A stretch of DNA of 64,000 nt from Nocardioides lianchengensis (GTDB taxonomy: Bacteria > Actinomycetota > Actinomycetes > Propionibacteriales > Nocardioidaceae). The stretch is from assembly GCF_900101465.1 (NCBI RefSeq), contig NZ_FMZM01000018.1:36307-100306 (forward strand), read 5' to 3'. A program made the translations under genes and the position numbers. Below the pieces are notes generated by a model. The model searched no databases. It was not told the DNA's origin and worked only from the letters and a program-made list of their open reading frames with translations. The stretch's first letter is position 1; every line of letters begins with the position of its first letter. Shown here piece by piece: positions 35,759 through 44,405 of this stretch.

Positions 35759-36127
35759 ATGGACAAGCCCGAGATCGACTTCCCCGACTTCGACCCGCCC
35801 GCCGACCTCGTCATCGAGGACCTCACCGTGGGCGACGGCCCCGAGGCCAGCGCAGGCCAGACCGTCTCCGTGCACTACGTCGGCGTGGCCCACTCCACCG
35901 GCGAGGAGTTCGACGCGTCGTACAACCGCGGCGACACCCTGAAGTTCCGCCTCGGCATCGGCCAGGTCATCTCCGGCTGGGACCAGGGCGTGCAGGGCAT
36001 GAAGGTCGGCGGGCGCCGCAAGCTCGTCATCCCGCCGCACCTCGGGTACGGCGACCGCGGCGCCGGCGGGGTCATCAAGCCCGGCGAGACGCTGATCTTC
36101 GTGGTGGACCTCATCGGCGTCTCCTAG
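35759..36127 (+). CDS. FKBP-type peptidyl-prolyl cis-trans isomerase
   Basis: A 122-residue single-domain FKBP: VSVHYVGVAHSTGEEFDASY, FRLGIGQVISGWDQGVQGMK, GRRKLVIPPHLGYGDRGAG and the ending LIFVVDLIGV. The active-site aromatic residues of the family are present. No signal peptide, so cytoplasmic. The ATG at 35759 is preferred over one six codons earlier because AGGGTGGG lies between them. It stands ten bases before the lactate monooxygenase-like gene. Confidence 0.93.
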   Translation: MDKPEIDFPDFDPPADLVIEDLTVGDGPEASAGQTVSVHYVGVAHSTGEEFDASYNRGDTLKFRLGIGQVISGWDQGVQGMKVGGRRKLVIPPHLGYGDRGAGGVIKPGETLIFVVDLIGVS

Positions 36128-36137
36128 AGGACCGGCG

Positions 36138-37307
36138 ATGGCGCACTTCGGCGACCACCAGTCGTCGATCTACTTCAACGGCATGTTCCTGGGCCAGACC
36201 CCGGACCTGCCGACCGACCTGACCTCCCTGGAGGAGCGGGCCGCCGAGGTGCTCTCCCCCGAGGCGCTCGGCTACATCGTGCCGAGCGCCGGGGGCGGCG
36301 CCACCGCTCGCGCCAACGTCGCGGCGTTCGACCGGTGGCGGATCGTCCCGCGGATGCTGCGCGACCACGCCGTGCGCGACCTGGCCACCGAGGTCCTCGG
36401 GACGTCGATGGCCGCGCCGGTGCTGCTCGGCCCCGTCGGCGTGCAGACCCTGGCCCACCCCGAGGGCGAGCTCGCGTCCGCGCGGGCCGCGGCGGCGGTC
36501 GGCCTGCCCTACGTCCACTCGACGCAGGCCAGCCACTCCATCGAGGAGGTCGCGGCCGCGGTCGGTGACGGGCCGCGGTGGTACCAGCTCTACTGGCCGA
36601 CCGACCCGGAGCTGTGCGAGAGCTTCCTGTCGCGGGCGGCGTTCGCCGGCTACACCCACCTGGTCGTCACCCTCGACACCACCCTGCTGGGCTGGCGCCC
36701 GCGCGACCTGGACCGCGGCTACCTCCCGTTCCTGCAGGCCGTCGGCATCGCCAACTACACCAGCGACCCGGTCTTCCTGCGCCGGCTGGAGAAGTCGGTC
36801 GAGGAGGACCCGGGTGCCGCCGGCATCGCCTTCGCGTCGGTCTTCCCCAACCCGGGCCTCGACTGGAGCCAGCTGGCCTGGCTGCGCGAGCGCTGGGACG
36901 GCCCGATCCTGCTCAAGGGCATCCAGCACGTCGACGACGCCCGGCTGGCCGCCGAGCACGGCATGGACGGGATCGTCGTCTCCAACCACGGCGGCCGCCA
37001 GGTCGACGGCGCGGTGGCCTCGCTCGACCAGCTCCCGGCGATCGCCGAGGCGGTCGGCGACCGGCTGGCCGTGCTCTTCGACTCCGGCATCCGCTCCGGC
37101 CCCGACGTCGTCAAGGCGCTCGCCCTGGGGGCCGACGCCGTGCTCCTGGGCCGGCCGTTCCTCTACGGCCTCGCTCTCGCCGGCCAGGTCGGCGTCGAGC
37201 ACGTCCTGCGCTGCCTGCTGGCCGAGGTCGACCTGACCCTCGGCAACGCCGGCTACGCCAGCCACCGCGAGCTGTCCCGCGACTCGCTGGCGCCCACCCC
37301 TCGCTGA
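36138..37307 (+). CDS. FMN-dependent alpha-hydroxy-acid oxidase, lactate 2-monooxygenase type
   Basis: A 389-residue TIM-barrel flavoenzyme, similar in length and pattern to the mycobacterial lactate 2-monooxygenase. ATARANVAAFDRWRIVPRML near residue 60, QLYWPTD, TLDTTLLGWRPRDL, and LLKGIQHVDDARLA with the FMN-contacting lysine are visible. The catalytic His-Gly-Gly-Arg is in GIVVSNHGGRQVDGAVASLD and the phosphate site in LFDSGIRSGPDVVKAL. Lactate or a related hydroxy acid is the likely substrate; oxygen incorporation rather than peroxide release is inferred. Confidence 0.87.
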   Translation: MAHFGDHQSSIYFNGMFLGQTPDLPTDLTSLEERAAEVLSPEALGYIVPSAGGGATARANVAAFDRWRIVPRMLRDHAVRDLATEVLGTSMAAPVLLGPVGVQTLAHPEGELASARAAAAVGLPYVHSTQASHSIEEVAAAVGDGPRWYQLYWPTDPELCESFLSRAAFAGYTHLVVTLDTTLLGWRPRDLDRGYLPFLQAVGIANYTSDPVFLRRLEKSVEEDPGAAGIAFASVFPNPGLDWSQLAWLRERWDGPILLKGIQHVDDARLAAEHGMDGIVVSNHGGRQVDGAVASLDQLPAIAEAVGDRLAVLFDSGIRSGPDVVKALALGADAVLLGRPFLYGLALAGQVGVEHVLRCLLAEVDLTLGNAGYASHRELSRDSLAPTPR

Positions 37308-37335
37308 CCCTGCTGCCGACTCGGCGGGGGGTGGG

Positions 37336-37584
37336 TCACCAGGGCAGGTCGTCGCCCGCCGACTCGTCGGAGACGCGGGCGGACTGGGGACCGAGGGTGA
37401 CCACGTCGCCCTTCACCAGCTGGCGGCCGCGCCGGAGCTCGACCTCGCCGTTGACGCTGACCGCGCCGTCGGCGATGACCGGCTTGGCCTCGGCGCCCGA
37501 GTCGACCAGGTTGGCCAGCTTGAGGAACTGGCCGAGCCGGATCGACTCGTCCTTGATCGCGACGTCGAACGGCTCGGTGCTCAT
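37336..37584 (-). CDS. RNA-binding S4 domain protein
   Basis: An 82-residue stand-alone S4 domain. The core reads IRLGQFLKLANLVDSGAEAK, then ISDGAVSVNGEVELRRGR-like IADGAVSVNGEVELRRGRQL and VTLGPQSARV. Such small proteins bind structured RNA, for example in ribosome quality control (RqcP/YaaA/YbcJ relatives). It ends in an acidic GDDLPW tail and begins four bases after the DUF445 gene stop on the same strand. Confidence 0.87.
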   Translation of the reverse strand: MSTEPFDVAIKDESIRLGQFLKLANLVDSGAEAKPVIADGAVSVNGEVELRRGRQLVKGDVVTLGPQSARVSDESAGDDLPW

Positions 37585-37588
37585 GGGG

Positions 37589-38851
37589 CTAGTGAACCAG
37601 CACCGAGACGGCGTGGATCAGCACCCCGACCAGGCCGCCGACGATGGTGCCGTTGATCCGGATGAACTGCAGGTCGCGCCCGACGTGCAGCTCGATGCGA
37701 CGGGCCGCCTCGCGACCGTCCCAGCGCTCGATGGTGTGCGTGATGACCGCGGTCAGCTCCTCGCCGTACCGCTCGACGGCGAAGACGGCGGCGTCGGCGG
37801 CCATCCCGTCGAGCCGGGCGCGGAGCGTCTCGTCGTCGACGAGGCGGTCGGCGAAGGCGACGACCTCGGTGAGCAGCCGCTGGCGCAGGGCACCGTCGGG
37901 GTCCTGCAGCGAGGAGGTGAGCACCCGGCGCAGGGCGTTCCACAGCGAGGTCGCCGAGGCGAGTACCTGCGGGTGGTCGAGCAGCCGCTCCTTGAACCGC
38001 TCGGTGCGGGCCTGGGTGTCGGGGTCCTCGAGCAGGTCGTGGGCGAGCTGGGCCAGCATCGAGTCGAGGGCCGCCCGCGCCTGGTGGCGCGGGTCGTCGC
38101 GGATGTCGGCGACCCAGCGGACCAGCTCGACGTGGATGCGGCTGCTGACCCGCTCGTTGAGCCGCGGCGGCGTCCACCACGGGGCCCGCTCGACCAGGAC
38201 GTCGGCGACGGTGTCGGGGTTGGCGACCAGCCAGTCGTGGAGCTCGCGCAGGGTCAGGTCGACCAGGCCGTGGTGGAGATCGTCGTGGAGGGTCTCGCTG
38301 AGCAGGCTGCCGAGCAGCGGCGCGATCGGCTCCTCGTGGAACCGCGGCACCAGGGCGTCGCGGACCAGCGTCTCGATGTGGTCGTCGCGCACCTTCGCGA
38401 GCCCGATCGCGGCCACCTCCGCCGCCTCGTCGACCACCCGGCGGGCGTTGGCCGGCTCCCGCAGCCAGCGGCCCACGCGCAGCGACACCGTCGCGGCCGC
38501 GAGACGGTCGCGGACGATCGCCTCCTGCAGGAAGTTCTCGCCGAAGAACTCCTCCAGCCCCTGAGCCAGCTGGTCCTTGCGCCGCGGGATCAGGGCCGTG
38601 TGCGGGATCGGGAGCCCGAGCGGGTGCCGGAAGAGCGCGGTCACGGCGAACCAGTCCGCGATCGCGCCGACCATCGACGCCTCGGCCCCCGCGTTGACGA
38701 AGCCGAGGAACCCGTCCTGGCCCAGCGTGGCGACGTACACGGCCGCGGCCAGGAGCAGCAGCGAGACCGCCACGACCCGCATCTTGCGGAGCGCGCGACG
38801 TCGTACGGCGTCGGCTGCCGGGTCCCCGGTGATCATCTCGATGCTGGCCAC
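37589..38851 (-). CDS. DUF445 family membrane protein
   Basis: A 420-residue DUF445 protein. A membrane helix lies near residues 25-45 (VVAVSLLLLAAAVYVATL), then the conserved EASMVGAIADWFAVTALFRHPLGLPIPHT block (shown in part as GAIADWFAVTALFRHPLG). A long helical middle and a C-terminal hydrophobic helix (GGLVGVLIHAVSVLVH) follow. The family is related to YjiN/YheB; function unknown. The GTG at 38851 is used; an ATG five codons on is an alternative. It is divergent from the cytidylyltransferase gene and followed by the S4 gene. Confidence 0.85.
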   Translation of the reverse strand: MASIEMITGDPAADAVRRRALRKMRVVAVSLLLLAAAVYVATLGQDGFLGFVNAGAEASMVGAIADWFAVTALFRHPLGLPIPHTALIPRRKDQLAQGLEEFFGENFLQEAIVRDRLAAATVSLRVGRWLREPANARRVVDEAAEVAAIGLAKVRDDHIETLVRDALVPRFHEEPIAPLLGSLLSETLHDDLHHGLVDLTLRELHDWLVANPDTVADVLVERAPWWTPPRLNERVSSRIHVELVRWVADIRDDPRHQARAALDSMLAQLAHDLLEDPDTQARTERFKERLLDHPQVLASATSLWNALRRVLTSSLQDPDGALRQRLLTEVVAFADRLVDDETLRARLDGMAADAAVFAVERYGEELTAVITHTIERWDGREAARRIELHVGRDLQFIRINGTIVGGLVGVLIHAVSVLVH

Positions 38852-38895
38852 CCGGCGATTCTTGCCGAGGGGCGGTGACTGCCAGAATCTCCCCC

Positions 38896-39294
38896 ATGTC
38901 ACGCACGGTCATCACGTTCGGCACCTTCGACGTCTTCCACGTCGGCCACCTCCGGGTGATCGAGCGGGCGGCGGCGCTGGGCGACCGGCTGGTGGTCGGG
39001 GTCTCGGCCGACCAGCTCAACGTGAGTAAGAAGGGTCGCGAGCCGGTCTTCAGCGAGCGCGAGCGGCTCGAGATCGTCGCGGCGCTGAAGCCCGTCGACG
39101 AGGTCTTCGTCGAGGAGAGCCTCGATCTCAAGCGTGACTACATCCTCCGCTACGGCGCCGACGTCCTCGTGATGGGTGACGACTGGGCCGGCCGGTTCGA
39201 CGAGTTCGGCGACATCTGCGAGGTCGTCTACCTGCCCCGCACGCCCGCCATCTCGACGACCGCGCTCATCGAGAAGATCTCCTCGACCGGCTGA
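38896..39294 (+). CDS. Adenylyl/cytidylyltransferase family protein (TagD-like)
   Basis: A 132-residue nucleotidyltransferase. It has TFGTFDVFHVGHLRVIERA with the HxGH motif and PRTPAISTTALIEKI at the end, both typical of glycerol-3-phosphate cytidylyltransferase (TagD) and relatives. It probably makes a CDP- or ADP-activated polyol for a wall or capsule polymer. No other teichoic acid genes are in the window, so the substrate is uncertain. Confidence 0.88.
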   Translation: MSRTVITFGTFDVFHVGHLRVIERAAALGDRLVVGVSADQLNVSKKGREPVFSERERLEIVAALKPVDEVFVEESLDLKRDYILRYGADVLVMGDDWAGRFDEFGDICEVVYLPRTPAISTTALIEKISSTG

Positions 39295-39377
39295 GTTTTA
39301 CCCGGTGCCCGGCAGGGGCAGGCTCCCGGGACCGCGGTGTCTCAGGGGCACCGCTCTCCCGAGAATGAGGCACCTGC

Positions 39378-40985
39378 ATGCGCCGTACGATCGCCGCGGC
39401 CGTGGTGGCCGTGGCCACCGCGTTCACCCTCCTCCCCGCCCAGGCCGCGACCGCCGACGGCGACGTCCTCCAGCCGGCCGAGGCCGCGTCGCCGGCCACC
39501 GACGACCAGGCCGACCAGGCCGACCAGGCCCTGACCACCGTGCGAGACCTGCTGGCCGGGAAGGGCACCACCGCCGAGCGCCGCTCCGGCGGGACCGAGC
39601 AGGCCGGCTCACCCGACCTGACCCTGGCCATGCGCGACCTGTTCGTGGCGCTGCCCCGGCTCGACGCCGACCAGCGCAAGGAGGCCGAGGCCCTGATGGC
39701 CCGGCCGACCGACGGCGCCAACGACCGGCTCGGCGACGGCTACACCGTGCCGTCCCGCCGCAGCTGCGGCGGCAACTTCTGCGTCCACTACGTCACCAGC
39801 ACCGCGGACGCCGCCCCGAGCTCCAGCTGGGTGCGCTACACCCTCGGCACGATGAACAAGGTCTGGAAGCACGAGGTCCGCCGGCTGGGCTACCGCAAGC
39901 CGCTGAGCGACCGGGCCGCCGGCAGCTCCCGCAACGGTGGCAACGGCAAGTTCGACATCTACCTGAAGGACCTGGGCTCCCGGGGCCTCTACGGCTACTG
40001 CGTGCCCGAGTTCCGCCTGGTGGGGGCGAAGTACCGCTGGCGGGCCACCGCCTACTGCGTGCTCGACAACGACTTCGCACGCGCCCAGTTCGGCACCGCC
40101 CCCAAGCCCACGCTCCAGGTGACCGCCGCCCACGAGTTCTTCCACGCGGTGCAGTTCTCCTACGACTACGGCGAGGACCGCTGGTTCATGGAGTCGACCG
40201 CCACCTGGATGGAGGAGCGGTACGCCGACCGCGTCAACGACAACCGCCAGTACCTCCGCTCCAGCCAGATCCGCGCGCCGCACGTCCCGCTCGACACGTT
40301 CACCGGCCGCGGCTCGTTCCAGTACGCCAACTGGGCGTTCTGGGAGTACCTCTCCGAGCGCTACGGCAACCGCATCGTGCGCGACGTGTGGGTCAGTACG
40401 GCGCCCCGCGGCAAGCGCAACACCTACGCCCTGGGGGCCCTGAAGAAGCAGCTGCGACGCCACGGCGGTTTCGCCCGCGTCTTCGCGGCCTACTCCGCCG
40501 GCAACGCCTTCCCGTCGCGGACCTACTCCGAGGGACGCCGCTGGCCGAGCCCCGCCCTCGCGGGCAGCGCGGTGCTCTCGCGGAAGTCGCCGGCCCGGGC
40601 CGGGACGCTGACGCTGAACCACCTGAGCTCCGGCCACCTCCGGCTGCGCCCCGACAAGGGCCTGCGGTCCAAGCGCTGGAAGCTGAAGGTCAAGGTCGAC
40701 GGCCCCTCGCGGAAGGCCTCGCCGGCGGCGGTCGTGACCGTGCAGCTGCGCAACGGTCGACTGGTGCGCAAGACCGTCCGTCTGAACCGCAACGGCAAGG
40801 GACAGACCAAGGTCTCCTTCAGCCGGCGCACGGTGCGCAGCGTGACGGTCACGGCGGTCAACGCGTCGACCCGCTTCTCCTGCTACCGCGCGAGCCCGTC
40901 CGCCGACCCGCAGTTCAGCTGCCAGGGCATTCCGCGCGACGACCGGAAGCCCTTCGCCATCAAGGTGGCGGCGGTCCCCCGCTGA
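39378..40985 (+). CDS. Secreted MXAN_6640-like putative metalloprotease
   Basis: A 535-residue secreted protein. The signal peptide MRRTIAAAVVAVATAFTLLP ends near residue 28 at AQA. A propeptide-like region follows to about residue 115. The zinc motif HEFFH is at residues 252-256 (AAHEFFHAVQFSYDYG), with a likely third ligand or glutamate in FMESTATWMEERY. The C-terminal 130 residues are beta-rich and basic and contain two cysteines. This matches the MXAN_6640 family of putative metalloproteases. A strong terminator follows. Confidence 0.8.
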   Translation: MRRTIAAAVVAVATAFTLLPAQAATADGDVLQPAEAASPATDDQADQADQALTTVRDLLAGKGTTAERRSGGTEQAGSPDLTLAMRDLFVALPRLDADQRKEAEALMARPTDGANDRLGDGYTVPSRRSCGGNFCVHYVTSTADAAPSSSWVRYTLGTMNKVWKHEVRRLGYRKPLSDRAAGSSRNGGNGKFDIYLKDLGSRGLYGYCVPEFRLVGAKYRWRATAYCVLDNDFARAQFGTAPKPTLQVTAAHEFFHAVQFSYDYGEDRWFMESTATWMEERYADRVNDNRQYLRSSQIRAPHVPLDTFTGRGSFQYANWAFWEYLSERYGNRIVRDVWVSTAPRGKRNTYALGALKKQLRRHGGFARVFAAYSAGNAFPSRTYSEGRRWPSPALAGSAVLSRKSPARAGTLTLNHLSSGHLRLRPDKGLRSKRWKLKVKVDGPSRKASPAAVVTVQLRNGRLVRKTVRLNRNGKGQTKVSFSRRTVRSVTVTAVNASTRFSCYRASPSADPQFSCQGIPRDDRKPFAIKVAAVPR

Positions 40986-41010
40986 TCATCGGATTGGTCC
41001 ATTGACCTGA

Positions 41011-41048
41011 CGCCCGATTGGCTCGCCACCCGAGCCAATCGGGCGTTT
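41011..41048 (+). terminator. Strong intrinsic terminator after the metalloprotease gene
   Basis: CGCCCGATTGGCTCG pairs perfectly with CGAGCCAATCGGGCG (15 base pairs) around the loop CCACC and is followed by TTT. It lies only 12 bases before the GTG of the amino acid permease, so that gene must start its own transcript almost at the start codon. Confidence 0.88.
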
Positions 41049-41059
41049 AGGTTTCCCGG

Positions 41060-42370
41060 GTGACCACCGCATCGGCGCCTGCGACCCCCACCCTCCCCGA
41101 CCCCGTTCCGCTCACCGGGGGCGGCGGCCTCACCGCGGCCCAGGGCACCGCCCTCACGGTCGGCGCCGTGCTGGGGACCGGCGTGATCTCGCTCCCGGCC
41201 CTAGCCGCCGAAGCCGCGGGTCCGGCCTCGCTGCTGGCCTGGCTGGCCCTGATCCTGCTGTCGGTCCCGCTCGCCGCGACCTTCGCCGCGCTGGGCTCGC
41301 GCCATCCCGACGGAGGCGGCGTCTCGACGTACGCCCGGCGGGCCTTCGGCACGCGCGCCGCCACCGTGGTCGGCTGGTGCTTCTACACCGCGATCCCGCT
41401 CGGCGCACCGCCCGCCGCCGGCTTCGCGGGGGCGTACGTCGCGGACGCGCTCGGCGGTGGACGGACCACCCAGCTGGTCACGACCGGCGCACTGATCGTC
41501 ACCGTCACCGTCCTCAACTGGTACGGCGTCCGCGTGTCCGGCCGGGTCCAGCTCGCGATCGCCGCGCTCCTCGCCCTCCTGCTGCTGCTCGCCACCGCGG
41601 TCTCGCTCCCGCACGCGTCGGCCGCGCACCTCACGCCGTTCGCCCCGCACGGCTGGACCGCGATCGGCAGCGCCGCGGCCCTGCTGGTCTGGGCCTTCGC
41701 CGGGTGGGAGGCCGTGACGTCGCTGTCGGCCGACTACGCCCACCCGGCCCGCGACATCCCGCGGGCCACCGCCGCGGCCGTCGGGGTGGTGGCGGTGCTC
41801 TACCTCGGCGTCGCGGTCGCGACGATCACCGTGCTCGGCCCCGGCGCCGGCCCGGCGCCGCTCTCCGACCTGCTCGCACTCGGCCTCGGCGAGGGCGCCC
41901 GGCCAGCGACCGCCGTGGTCGCGGTGCTGCTCTCCCTGGGCGCGATGAACGCCTACTTCGCCGGCGGCGCGCGGCTCGGCGCGGCCCTCGGCCGCGACGG
42001 GGCCCTGCCCGCCTGGCTGGGCCGTGGGTCGTCCGCGGGCGAGGTCCCCCGCCGCTCGCTCGCGGTGGTCTCCGGCGGCTCGCTAGTCTGCCTGACCGTG
42101 GTCGCGGCGACCGGCATCGCCGTGGAGTCCGCGCTGCTGCTCGTCACCGGCGCGTTCACGCTGGTCTACGTCGTCGGGACGGCCGCGGCCGTCCGGCTGC
42201 TCCCCCGCGGCACCTGGGTGCACCGCGGGGCGGTGCTCTCGCTGGTCGCGACCACCGCCCTGCTGGTGCTCACCGGCACCCACCTGGCCGCAGCCGCGCT
42301 GGTCAGCCTCGGCGCGCTCGCGTGGTGCCGGTTCACAGCAGCCGGGCGAGGCGCTCCAGACCCGGCGTGA
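41060..42370 (+). CDS. APC family amino acid permease
   Basis: A 436-residue transporter with about twelve membrane helices. The N-terminal helix 1 break reads TVGAVLGTGVISLPALAAEA, which binds the amino-acid backbone in this family; SSVPLAATFAALGSRHPDGG follows. The GTG start comes 12 bases after a strong terminator with no ribosome-binding site, suggesting a leaderless mRNA. Its last 38 bases overlap the 3' end of the leftward MocR-type gene. Substrate unknown. Confidence 0.87.
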   Translation: MTTASAPATPTLPDPVPLTGGGGLTAAQGTALTVGAVLGTGVISLPALAAEAAGPASLLAWLALILLSVPLAATFAALGSRHPDGGGVSTYARRAFGTRAATVVGWCFYTAIPLGAPPAAGFAGAYVADALGGGRTTQLVTTGALIVTVTVLNWYGVRVSGRVQLAIAALLALLLLLATAVSLPHASAAHLTPFAPHGWTAIGSAAALLVWAFAGWEAVTSLSADYAHPARDIPRATAAAVGVVAVLYLGVAVATITVLGPGAGPAPLSDLLALGLGEGARPATAVVAVLLSLGAMNAYFAGGARLGAALGRDGALPAWLGRGSSAGEVPRRSLAVVSGGSLVCLTVVAATGIAVESALLLVTGAFTLVYVVGTAAAVRLLPRGTWVHRGAVLSLVATTALLVLTGTHLAAAALVSLGALAWCRFTAAGRGAPDPA

Positions 42371-43739
42371 TCGTCGCGGTCGCGGCGGCGCCGTACCCCA
42401 GCACGAGGCCGCGCACCGGCGCCTCGACCGCGTACGACGACAGCGCCTCCAGCGCGATCCCCTCCGCGCGGGCGGCCTCGGCCAGGGCGACGTCGGAGCG
42501 GGCCGGATCGCGGAACCGGGCGCTCAGGTGCAGGCCGGCGGCGCACGGGACCACCTCCAGGTGCTCGCCCAGCAGCTCCTGCACGCCCGTGCGCATCAGG
42601 TCGCGGCGCTCGCCGTACACGACGCGGGCGCGGCGGACGTGCCGGGCCAGCAGCCCGTCACCGACCAGCCGGGCGAGCGCGGCCTGCTCCGGGAGCGCGC
42701 CGTACCCGTCCGCGAGCTGGCGGGCGCCGCGCAGCGCGCCCCGCAGGCTCGGCGGCGCCACGAGGTAGCCGGCCCGCAGCCCCGGCAGCAGCGACTTCGA
42801 GAAGGTCCCGACGTAGATCACCCGCCCGTCCTCGTCGAGCGCGTGCAGCGTCTCCAGCGGTCGGTCGGTGAACCGGAACTCGCTGTCGTAGTCGTCCTCG
42901 ACGATCGCCGTGCCGTGCCGGGCGGCGTGGTCGAGCAGGGCGCGCCGGCGGTCCAGCGCCAGCGGCGGGCCGAGCGGGAACTGGTGCGACGGGGTGGTGA
43001 AGACCAGCCGCGCCCGTTCCGGCAGCAGGTCCACCACCAGCCCGTCGTCGTCGACCGGGACCGGCACCACGCGGGCGCCGTACGACGCGAACAGGTCGCG
43101 GGCCGACGGGTAGCCCGGATCCTCGACGGCCACCACGTCGCCGGGCTCCAGCAGCACCCGGGCGACCAGGTCGAGCGCCTGCTGGGTGCCGTGGGTGACC
43201 AGCACGTCCTCGGGATCGGCCGCGACCCCGCGCGAGAGGGCCAGGTGGCGCACGACCGCCTCGCGCAGTGGTGGGTGGCCGGCGGGGTCGGCGTACCGTC
43301 CGGGCGCGTGGGCGCCGGCCCGCAGCTCGGCGCCCACCAGACGGCGCCAGGTGTCGAAGGCGAAGAGCGAGGCGTCGGGGATCCCGGCCCGGAAGTCGTA
43401 CGGCGGGTCGGGGGCGGTCCCGCTCACCGGGTGCGCCTCGAACCCCCAGCCCGCCCGGGCCCGCAGGGCAGCGCGGGCCGGGCGGCGACGCGGTCCCGCG
43501 GCCGCGGCCGCGACGTACGTGCCGTCGCCGACCCGGGCCTCCAGGAACCCCTCGGCGACCAGCCGCTCGTAGGCGGTGGCGACGGTGGTGCGGGAGACCC
43601 CGAGGTCGCGGGCCAGCGAGCGGGTCGGGGGCAGCCGGTCGCCGGGCACGAGACGTCCGGAGCGGACCGCTTCGAGCAGGGCACGGTAGATCGCGGTGGC
43701 CCGGTCGGCCCGCGAGCTGAGGTCGACCACCAGGTCCAC
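42333..43739 (-). CDS. MocR/PdxR-family GntR-aminotransferase regulator
   Basis: A 468-residue two-domain regulator. Residues 1-75 form a GntR winged helix (VPGDRLPPTRSLARDLGVSR). From about 110 on it has an aminotransferase class I fold, with VTHGTQQALDLVARVLLEPG, VEDPGYPSARDLF, VEDDYDSEFRF and the PLP lysine in TFSKSLLPGLRAGY. PdxR and GabR members use bound PLP as sensor for pyridoxal or GABA metabolism. It overlaps the permease gene tail to tail by 38 bases; control of that permease is a guess. Confidence 0.9.
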   Translation of the reverse strand: MDLVVDLSSRADRATAIYRALLEAVRSGRLVPGDRLPPTRSLARDLGVSRTTVATAYERLVAEGFLEARVGDGTYVAAAAAGPRRRPARAALRARAGWGFEAHPVSGTAPDPPYDFRAGIPDASLFAFDTWRRLVGAELRAGAHAPGRYADPAGHPPLREAVVRHLALSRGVAADPEDVLVTHGTQQALDLVARVLLEPGDVVAVEDPGYPSARDLFASYGARVVPVPVDDDGLVVDLLPERARLVFTTPSHQFPLGPPLALDRRRALLDHAARHGTAIVEDDYDSEFRFTDRPLETLHALDEDGRVIYVGTFSKSLLPGLRAGYLVAPPSLRGALRGARQLADGYGALPEQAALARLVGDGLLARHVRRARVVYGERRDLMRTGVQELLGEHLEVVPCAAGLHLSARFRDPARSDVALAEAARAEGIALEALSSYAVEAPVRGLVLGYGAAATATITPGLERLARLL

Positions 43740-43746
43740 CGGACCA

Positions 43747-44403
43747 TCATCCCCGACCGGGGCGCGGACCTCCCAGCAGACCGTCGGCCAGGCCGGTGAC
43801 GGCGTCGGTGACCCCGGTGACCGCGCCGGTGAGGGGCGCGGTGGCTCCGCCGGTGGCGGTGTCGAGGAGGCCGGTCACCCCGGCCACGACGGGCGCGGCG
43901 AGGGCGGAGACCGGGCCGGGCCCGCCGGCTGCGGGCGGCTCGGGGTCCGGGGGCTCCGGGCGGACCGGGGTCTCGGCCGGCGGAGTGGTCGGTGCGGCGC
44001 TCGGGGCGGTGGGGCTGGTCGGGGCGGTGGGCGCGCTCTCCGGGGCCGGCGCACCGCCGCCCGCTGCAGGACCGGTGCCCGCGTCGACGTCGGCGCCCTG
44101 ATCGGCGGCCGGCGTCTCGACACCCGCGCCCGCGCCGTCGACCGCAGCAACGACGACCGGGTCGGCGGGCGTCAGCAGCACGGGTGCGACCACCGCCTGG
44201 CGGTCCGGCGTGCGCGACGGGCCGTCGGCGAGGGGCACGTCGGAACCGTCGTCACCGACGACGCGGACCGACAACGCGATCGCGAGCACGAAGACGAGCG
44301 CGCCCGCACCCAGTGCGGCCACGCCGAAGCGGGCCTCGTGGCTCGGCCGCAGCACGCGGCGTCCCCTGGCCCACAGCTCGCGCGGAGGAAGGATGCTCAT
44401 CAC
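43747..44403 (-). CDS. Membrane-anchored Ala/Pro-rich low-complexity protein
   Basis: A 218-residue protein with a short basic N-terminus, one membrane helix near residues 25-48 (FGVAALGAGALVFVLAIALS) and then a long A/P/T/V-rich extracytoplasmic part, for example PTAPTSPTAPSAAPTTPPAE. The last 60 residues are G/A/T/V-rich and alternate in hydrophobicity (GAVTGVTDAVTGLADGL). I recognise no domain. It starts two bases after the stop of the similar 307-residue protein, so the two are one operon with the same plan: anchor plus disordered tail. Confidence 0.65.
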   Translation of the reverse strand: MMSILPPRELWARGRRVLRPSHEARFGVAALGAGALVFVLAIALSVRVVGDDGSDVPLADGPSRTPDRQAVVAPVLLTPADPVVVAAVDGAGAGVETPAADQGADVDAGTGPAAGGGAPAPESAPTAPTSPTAPSAAPTTPPAETPVRPEPPDPEPPAAGGPGPVSALAAPVVAGVTGLLDTATGGATAPLTGAVTGVTDAVTGLADGLLGGPRPGRG

Positions 44404-44405
44404 GG

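Noticed and set aside
39176..41005. A 609-codon frame overlapping the secreted metalloprotease gene on the same strand.
   Set aside because: Arg/Pro-rich translation without any domain; the other frame has a signal peptide, HEFFH and normal composition.
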